Positions 57,455 through 64,000 of a DNA stretch of 64,000 nt are shown piece by piece (the stretch's first letter is position 1; each line of letters starts with the position of its first letter). Source of the stretch: Plantago major. Taxonomy: Eukaryota > Streptophyta > Magnoliopsida > Lamiales > Plantaginaceae. The notes under the pieces were generated by a model. That model was not told where the DNA came from, did not search any database, and saw only the letters and a program-made list of their open reading frames with translations. The stretch is from the NCBI GenBank assembly GCA_026545765.1, contig CM048843.1, forward strand, positions 11,989,501 through 12,053,500, given 5' to 3'. A program made the translations under genes and the position numbers.

Positions 57455-59091
57455 AAGCACTGCCCAGGTGGATTATTCGAGTCTACATTTTGATCGAATC
57501 GTACTGTAGTATTCATTAATTGTCTGTCTGGATCAAATTGATAGTACTTTGAGGAAATTAAGTTTTGGTTCGCTTTGGTTTATTTTTGTTTCTTCATCCA
57601 ATCAAGTGGTTCGAAGCCACAATTTCGTTTCATTTGACGAATCTTATCTTACATACATTTGACGAATGACGAATCTAATTGGACACGTAAAGAGTCCTAT
57701 CGATAAAGTTCCAACTAAGATTATCAGATACTTGAACGTTCAAACAGTGGGCCAAATGCTGAAAAATTCCTAAGTAAAGCTTGTGATTTGAATCGACTAA
57801 AAGTTCGGCTAGAATGAGTATATGCAATGAACAATCAATCGATGAATAATCAGATAATCAAAGAGTTTTAATACGGAGACTGAAATGTGAAAACAGAGGA
57901 GTGAAGCAGGAACCGTAGATCATGTAACAAACTCTTCATCTGACGGCTGAGATAAAATCTGATGTTTTAACCGCATGACCCACTTAAACAGACACGTCAA
58001 TTTGCATAAAGACCCCTGTACTTCTATAAACCCACAAGCAACTTGAAAATATTCATAGATTAATTATTATCGATCAATTTACCATGGATTAGAGCAATAT
58101 TAGATTATTTAAAGGTATCTGATAACGATGGCTTGTGAACGGAGTTCTGTTTTACCTTGATTTAGTCCTCAATCGGTAAAAGAAGTTAATTTGTACTCGT
58201 ATACTGCTGGCAGTATCATTGATCTAACGACTTGATTGTTGTGTTGGTTATTAGTTGATTCGAGCTCATCTATTGCAGTCTGATTATGTATTTGTGCATA
58301 CTCGATTCATTACGCTATGATAAAAATCTAACTTTAAATAAGAAAGAAAACATTCAAATTACGAACTATGCAGTATGGGATGATGAATTTCATTAGCTAT
58401 GTAGGAGTATATAGTTGCTGGTTTCTGTTTCACTCGATTAGGGATGAATTAGCACAAACTTTAAATTGCCGTAGTCCCAGACTCCCACATCTTGTAGTTG
58501 CGTCTCATGGTAAGATTCTCAATCAGGTAGTTTAATTGAACTTTTACAATATTGGTTTTAGGCTTCTAAACTTTGTCACTTCATTACTTTCTATGATTTT
58601 CACTTGTTATATATTTAACATACACAATGCTGGTATATTTTGTGCGTATTTTGTTCGTGTTAGTTTGGGGAACGGAACCTGGAAGGCAATGGCCTGTTCT
58701 AACTTCTAAATTCACAACTTAAATTAATGTTTACGCGTACATTCCGTATACCACTATATTGGAATAATTGGCAGGGTTACTAACAATCAGATTTTGGCAT
58801 GGAGATGTTCTCATATTCCCTGGATGGTGTGTGCAGAAATTCCCGAATCAATAGAAGGCCATTTTGCCGGGTGTTAGCAGTGGAGAATGGGTGGCTGGAG
58901 CTTAGATAACCTAAAAGCTCACTATTAAAGTTTCACATGCGCTCAAAACGCACTCCCATGCTTTGGGAGCATACGTGTGCGCTATAATAATTTGATGTTA
59001 CAAGTACTCCACTCAAATTGTTTTTCCGGTTTTTGGTTTTAAAATTATAAGCACATCTAGGCCTCTAATGAAATTGAGAATGATGTAAAAA
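57455..59091. other. 3' flank of X8 gene 2 and gene-free sequence
   Basis: 57455-57960 is homologous to the flank of X8 gene 1. From about 57960 to 59091 I see no gene, repeat or domain. Confidence 0.5.
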
Positions 59092-59330
59092 CTCTCTCCG
59101 TCCCCAATTCAACTTTTCGCATTTCATTTTGGGACGTTCCAATTTCAACTTATCATCCCTTTAGATAAAAATTTATCGCATACTTTATTTACTATCTCAT
59201 ATTTTATTCACTATCCATCCTACTTTATTCAATCTATTTATTACTTTATTATCATCTCTCATACTTTATTCATTTTTCTCTTAAAACTTGTTTCCAAAAT
59301 CGCGGACAATTGAATCCGGGATGGAGGGAG
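59092..59330. mobile_element. Stowaway-like MITE
   Basis: CTCTCTCCGTCCCCAATTCA at the left and (reverse complement) CTCCCTCCATCCCGGATTCA at the right are inverted repeats. Size 239 bp. TA follows the right end; the left flank is AA. Confidence 0.75.
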
Positions 59331-59380
59331 TATTTTTCTAATTTGTGTATGATTTATAAGCACTTCTCGCTTGTGTGTGT

Positions 59381-59383
<3 letters not shown>

Positions 59384-59427
<44 letters not shown>
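59384..59427. repeat. (AT)n microsatellite
   Basis: About 21 uninterrupted AT dinucleotides. Confidence 0.95.
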
Positions 59428-59429
<2 letters not shown>

Positions 59430-59430
59430 G

Positions 59431-60200
59431 AATGATGTTAGGAACCTGCAATCGTTACCCTTCAGAATCAGGTGCCTACTGGATAAACCCTGCAGGCTCA
59501 CGTAATAGTCTGCAAATTACAAACCACGGAAGCCAAGTTAAACTGCAACAAGTTGATGCAGGCTCAGACTCAGATGGCATAAATCAAAAAATTTGCTTGC
59601 TTATTTGCTTTAGTGAGGATACTATATATATCAATGAAACAATTATAGTAAGCATACTGATATACAATATCTATATAAATTATTTAAATACTGACTCATG
59701 TTTTCATGTTATCTGCTTCCAGTCTTTCTCACCATTTTCTTGTTGATAAATTTTCCACTTTAATAATACAGGATTTTTTTTCCAACCTCTTTGATATGAT
59801 ATTTATTTTGATACTTATTACAGCCAATTGCATTCTCAGAATTTGTTCCTATATGTGTAAAATCATGATCTTTTACCTATAGAGAATGAACAAATTCAAT
59901 TTTCCACAATATCATCCCCATACATAATTTCTTGCAGTAACAAAAGTCAAACTACATTACGAATTTGAATGTATTAACTGCAATGAATTACTCACTATGT
60001 TCCAAAAAAATCTTTCAATTTAACTTTAACTGTGAATTAATTAAATTTTCATTATATGATTTTATTAAATTATTTACTATTATAGTTTAAGAGTAATTTG
60101 CGGTTAAAGTCGAAGACAGTTGAATGCAGAATATTAAAATTAAAAGATTTCTTTGGAATGGAGGAAGAAAGTAGTAATTAATTAAGGATCACACGACTCC
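59431..60200. other. Spacer with a degraded MITE
   Basis: A short plus-strand frame (MMLGTCNRYPSESGAYWINP...) has no recognised domain. At about 59996-60168, CTATGTTCCAAAAAAATCTT and the inverted AAGATTTCTTTGGAATGGAG, plus GTCGAAGACAGTTGAATGCAG, show a degraded relative of the MITE at 5809-6065. Confidence 0.45.
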
Positions 60201-60210
60201 TATATATATA
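60201..60210 (+). promoter_or_regulatory. TATA box of X8 gene 3
   Basis: TATATATATA followed by GCACC, about 85 bases before the ATG at 60293. Confidence 0.5.
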
Positions 60211-60292
60211 GCACCTTATGATAACTCTATCAACATAACAATTCAAAACCTAGTAACTAGTTGTGAAAATATCATATTAGCAATTAATCACA

Positions 60293-60899
60293 ATGACTAA
60301 GAACATCAGCATTTCTTTGTTACTCATTGTTTCCCTTCTGGCCATTGTTTCAATTGCTCAAGTAAGTCCAATTTCTCTTCATCATTTTTTTTCGCGAAAA
60401 TTCTTTTTTGTTTACAATGTAAAATTGATTCGACGGAGCATTTCTTAATTCTTATGTTTTGGTTGTGCTATTTTTCCAGTTTCATTAATTAGTTTTTGAT
60501 GGATTTGGGTGATGCAGTGCAACACTTGGTGCATACCAAAGCCAGATGCAACTCAAGGCGACTGTTTGGATTTTCTGAGTTTTGCTTGCACTCAGATAAA
60601 TTGTCAGCCGATTCAACCAGGTGGTTCTTGTTTTGATCCACCTACTGCGATTGCTCATGCGACATACGCCATGTCCGTTTACTATGCAGAGAAAGGAGCA
60701 GACTGCCCTAATTTTGGAAAGACCATCAATTTTGATCCTTGTAAGTAGTACTCCATTCTTTCTAATTGCTTATAAACTTCACCAACTTTGAAGTTTTTAA
60801 AACTATTTTTGCCGTTTAAAAAAAATATATTATCACTAACTCATGTTAAATATTGGTGGTGCAGCTACTGGCAGTTGCAAGTTTCCTTCTCGACCATGA
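60293..60899 (+). CDS. X8 (CBM43) domain secreted protein, copy 3
   Basis: Exons 60293-60361, 60518-60740, 60865-60899, with phases as in copies 1 and 2. Signal peptide MTKNISISLLLIVSLLAIVS...AQ. Mature domain CNTWCIPKPDATQGDCLDFL, FACTQINCQPIQPGGSCFDP, AIAHATYAMSVYYAEKGADC, NFGKTINFDP and TGSCKFPSRP. An extra cysteine occurs in the GDCLDF segment compared with copies 1 and 2. The introns are of different length and the flanks are not homologous, so this is an older duplicate. Confidence 0.9.
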
Positions 60900-61840
60900 G
60901 AGCAGTGTGCAAAGGATCATTAGCGGATTTGAACTACTCCAATTTCGATTGTACCAAATAATTTCGTAGTGAATTGATTTTTCAATTGACTACTTGGTGA
61001 TAACTTCTATAAGAAATTTAACTTTCAGTTCGATTTAGTATTCTTGCTTAATACTCCAATGAATCGCGTTTTTGGTTGTATAACTGAACATCACATGGAG
61101 AACTAATTACTAGTCCTATGATTTTTTTTTTATTTTATAAAAAAAAACCCTTGGCATGGTTGATAACAAAAAAATTGAAATTATAGTCGTCTAATTAACC
61201 TCCAAGAATAGTCAAGTAACGCATTATATATTCATCTATTTTTCATCAACTTATTTTTAGCCCATAACTTCGTTTATATATTGGAACAAATGATAAATTA
61301 TATGATACTTACTTAATTTGAAAATTTTGAAGTTTAATTCGAGGCTAGTACTATATTACCAGGAAATATAACTCAACCACAGTGTCAATTTATAACTTGT
61401 ATTTATGAAGTCAATATTAGAACATCAATCAACCTTCTTTGTAAAATGATCTAAGATGTTGGTTATTAGTCTCATAACGGTTTGATTGCGACCTATCACT
61501 CTTGGCTATGTAAAATGAGCTGGCCTAGACACATTAGATGATTGGGTAACTATTTTTCATGGCCATCCTTAGGGTCATGTGCAAAATTTTCAAATAATAA
61601 TAAAAGAATAAAAAACCAATCTTTTATAGAAGTATAAAAATAACAAAAAATCATCAAATACAATTAATTGAAATATATTTATAACCAATATTACAATCGT
61701 CTAAAAGAATAACTTAGAAAAATGCAACACTTATAGGATTGAAGATTGAAGATGTAACAAAGATAAACAATTACACACGAATTAATGTGTATTAATGGTA
61801 GTACTATATAACCAAAAAATTTAGGGCGTGAAGAAGAGCG
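60900..61840. other. Gene-free AT-rich sequence
   Basis: 3' flank of X8 gene 3; no gene, repeat structure or domain recognised. Confidence 0.5.
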
Positions 61841-61964
61841 TGGGGAAAGTACTGTGAGATTTCTACATTATTTCTCGCAATACAGACTCTCATCACTTCA
61901 AATCGTTTCAAACTTTGTAAGATCCACCTTTATCTATCTCTCCCATCTATTCTCGGCCCAGCTC

Positions 61965-63191
61965 GAGAGAAAGGCATTTTTGGTCCTAATGTTTGGGCCA
62001 AATGGCGCATGCAGTACCCCGTTTGATAGTCCTGTGATAATTGGTCCTTTTTATTTCAAATTTTGGCCTCCATGGTCCTTTTTGCTGACGTGTCACTCGA
62101 GTCAAAGGCTTTGTCCCAATTTTGACCGCCAACTCATCTGCCACCTCACACCTGAATGAAAATAATGCAAAAAATCAAAATTCAAAAATTCAAAAATTAA
62201 AAATAAATGTTAAACAATAAAAATAAAAGCAAAAAGAAATTCTTGGTCAATGGCGCTGAGAAGAAGACGATGGTTGTCTTCACCGGCTCCAGAGCCCATG
62301 CTCCCACCACCGTCAGTCACCGTTCCGCCTCCCAATCGCAACTCCATCGAACCCATCAGCCAACTCCGGATCCCAAAAGCTCTAAGGAAATCGAGAAGCT
62401 TCGGCCGCCATTAATTAATGACGTCCATGAAAGCTTCAAAGCTTTCCTCTGAGCTTCCAAAATAGGAGAGGTTTAACGGCTAAGGGTTTGTATGGTCACA
62501 TAGGTCGTGAAGATGGGACGGAGAAGCTTGGACTCTTCGATCGCGTATTAATACGAATTCGATTCGTAGGTGAAACTTATTTTTGAAACTCAAAACTTGA
62601 TGTAATCGATTCGTTGATAGTTCTCGAATTGATTCATGAAGTTTTTGGGGCTTGATTTGATCTTGTTTTGGGCTTTCCAGATTTTGGAAATCGTTTTGTA
62701 TTTACAGGGACTTGATTGAGGTTTATGAAAACTGAAAGCCCTTGCTTTTGAGAATTTGACGTACTTGATTGTAACTTTTAGAATGTTACAGGGACTTAAT
62801 TGAACTTTTTGAAAGTTCTTAGAAGATTCTAAGAAACCAAAATGTTCTAGGGACCTGGCTTGCAGATTGATGACTTATGTTAATTTACAGCGAGGTGCAA
62901 TCCTTTTCGTTTCATACGATTAGATACAAACTGTTCCTGTTTAGGTCAATCCTTTTTTTAATTCTTAAATTTTTTATTTTTCTTTTTGCATTATTTTTAT
63001 TGTGATGTGAGGTGGCAGATGAGTTGGCGGTCAAAATCGGGACAAAGCCTTTGACCCGAGTGACACGTCAGCAAAAAGGATCACGGAGGCCAAAATTTGA
63101 AATAAAAAGGACCAATCATCACAGGACCATCAAACGGGGTACTGCATGTGCCATTTGGCCCAAACTTTAGGACCAAAAATGCTTTTCTCGC
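61965..63191. mobile_element. Long-TIR element (about 200-bp inverted ends), MULE-like
   Basis: GAGAGAAAGGCATTTTTGG at the left pairs with GCGAGAAAAGCATTTTTGG (reverse complement of the right end). Similarity continues for about 200 bp through GTGACACGTCAGCAAAAAGG and GCAGATGAGTTGGCGGTCAA. It is flanked by CCCAGCTC (61957-61964 and 63192-63199). Long TIRs suggest a MULE; the visible duplication is 8 bp, or 9 with one mismatch. Confidence 0.85.
62250..62414 (+). CDS. 54-codon ORF inside the long-TIR element
   Basis: MALRRRRWLSSPAPEPMLPP ... LRIPKALRKSRSFGRH, GC-rich and Pro/Arg/Ser-rich, unlike the AT-rich flanks. It may be a captured host exon, as in Pack-MULEs, but an overlapping plus-strand frame from 62270 is equally long. 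No family recognised. Confidence 0.25.
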   Translation: MALRRRRWLSSPAPEPMLPPPSVTVPPPNRNSIEPISQLRIPKALRKSRSFGRH

Positions 63192-63455
63192 CCCAGCTCC
63201 TCGCTCTACGTCCTCTATATTTGGCCGAGGCCCAACCTCCATCACCAAGTCCAGCACAACCACTAGTGCACTCCCGCTCATGCTCGATTCTCCACCCCGC
63301 TTTCAGTTGTTAGACCGCTCCCTAGTCCTCAACAGGAAGAACTCGCTCCTGTTGAACCCACTCCATCACATACCATGGTCACTCGTGGTATGGTAGGAAG
63401 CTTTAAGCCCAAAGTTAACTTCACTACTAAATATCCACTTGAACATACCCAGGCG
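63192..63455 (+). pseudogene. Copia polyprotein relic (pre-RT region)
   Basis: The frame ending in HTMVTRGMVGSFKPKVNFTT KYPLEHT (ATG at 63374) is the usual MVTRSKxGIFKPK segment just before Copia RT. The upstream Pro/Ser-rich sequence continues across the long-TIR insertion to about 61841-61956 (plus strand). Stops and shifts are present; nothing else of pol follows. Confidence 0.6.
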
Positions 63456-63830
63456 GATTCAGGAAAAAATTTAATCCTGGACTAAATAATTTTTTTACAA
63501 CTAATGTGTCGATTGAAAAAATAAAAAATAAAAAAAATAAAAACACATACACGTTCACTTTTATACGAGGCGAGCGGCAGCAGCAACCGAGCAACAAAAT
63601 AAGATAAACACAGAAGATAACTTGCAATTCGCGAGCGCAAATGAACCGCAAAGGAAGAAGAAGAAGATTAATTGGATTGTGTATTGAGTTCGTCTTGCGA
63701 AAGACCCCTATATATAGGAAAGTCCTGAAAATCCCCTTCAAATGTTAAAACTAGACAATTATACATTTTTTCTCGACTTGTTTTTTTTTATGGTTTTTCG
63801 CGGATCTTTTGACCCGGATTCATTAAAAAC
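63456..63830. other. Gene-free sequence
   Basis: The motif CAGGCGGATTCAGGAA (63450) looks like a hAT end, but no partner end is visible. A-rich and AAGAAG-rich otherwise. Confidence 0.3.
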
Positions 63831-63990
63831 GGGTCAAGTATAATGTAAAAACTAGACAATATAATGTAAAAACTAGACAATATAGACAATTATGTTTCAC
63901 TGAGTAAATTTCTGGATAAGTAATAAAACTAGACAATTCATTTACAAAACTAGACAATTCAGTTACAAAACTAGACAATATCATCATCAA
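63830..63990. repeat. Minisatellite of AAAACTAGACAAT units at the window edge
   Basis: Units (A)AAACTAGACAAT(A/T) recur about every 20 bases (near 63847, 63868, 63926, 63947, 63968) with an isolated unit at 63748. The array may continue past 64000. Confidence 0.75.
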
Positions 63991-64000
63991 TTCAAAACAC

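Noticed and set aside
59375-59746. 123-codon plus-strand ORF after the (AT)n run
   Set aside because: Start lies in the microsatellite and the rest matches no family I recognise; no splice or promoter support.

Overview
The window is plant nuclear DNA, almost certainly from a eudicot. It holds intron-containing genes of typical plant families (a plastid ferroportin-type transporter, an ARID-HMG chromatin protein, a DYW-class PPR protein and small secreted X8/CBM43 proteins). These are set in AT-rich DNA packed with LTR retrotransposons, MITEs, MULE-like elements and minisatellites. Nothing bacterial, organellar or viral was seen. The extra ORF of the Copia element resembles, from memory only, ORFs common in asterid genomes, so an asterid is my weak guess.

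Layout. 1-3.6 kb: the 5' ten exons of an IREG3/FPN3-like gene on the minus strand, cut by the window start. 3.6-6.5 kb: tandem repeats and a Stowaway-like MITE. 6.475-21.946 kb: a complete but inactivated Ty1/Copia element (Sirevirus-like) on the minus strand, with 1.7-kb LTRs, a TAACT target duplication, an initiator-Met-type primer site, gag-pol, and about 6 kb of extra coding sequence 3' of pol. 22-31.6 kb: a Helitron Rep relic, a hAT-in-MITE nest, a MULE-like element filled with a roughly 2-kb minisatellite of 'CCTGAAACTAAC' units, and a clean 606-bp MULE-type element with 9-bp target duplications. 31.95-34.97 kb: ARID-HMG gene (+). 36.1-38.1 kb: intronless DYW-PPR gene (+).

39.7-60.9 kb: three X8-domain genes (+) with identical three-exon structure. 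Copies 1 and 2 lie in a duplicated segment and are now separated by a TE nest. The nest is a hAT element with a perfect 8-bp target duplication (41.164-55.995 kb) containing a 13.9-kb Ty3/Gypsy Tat-lineage element (41.647-55.503 kb). This Gypsy element has gag-PR-RT-RNaseH-second RNase H-INT on the plus strand and, 3' of pol, antisense coding units with their own TATA boxes and at least one well-supported intron. 61.9-63.5 kb: a 1.2-kb element with very long terminal inverted repeats inserted in a Copia relic. The window ends in a 'AAAACTAGACAAT' minisatellite.

The host genes are ordinary. The most unusual content is the accessory coding capacity carried by both retrotransposons: spliced sense exons in the Copia element and spliced antisense exons in the Gypsy element, each with a plausible internal promoter. 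Both elements carry stop codons, frameshifts or deletions, so neither copy should be autonomous. All exon boundaries were read by eye from GT/AG signals and reading-frame continuity, without transcripts.
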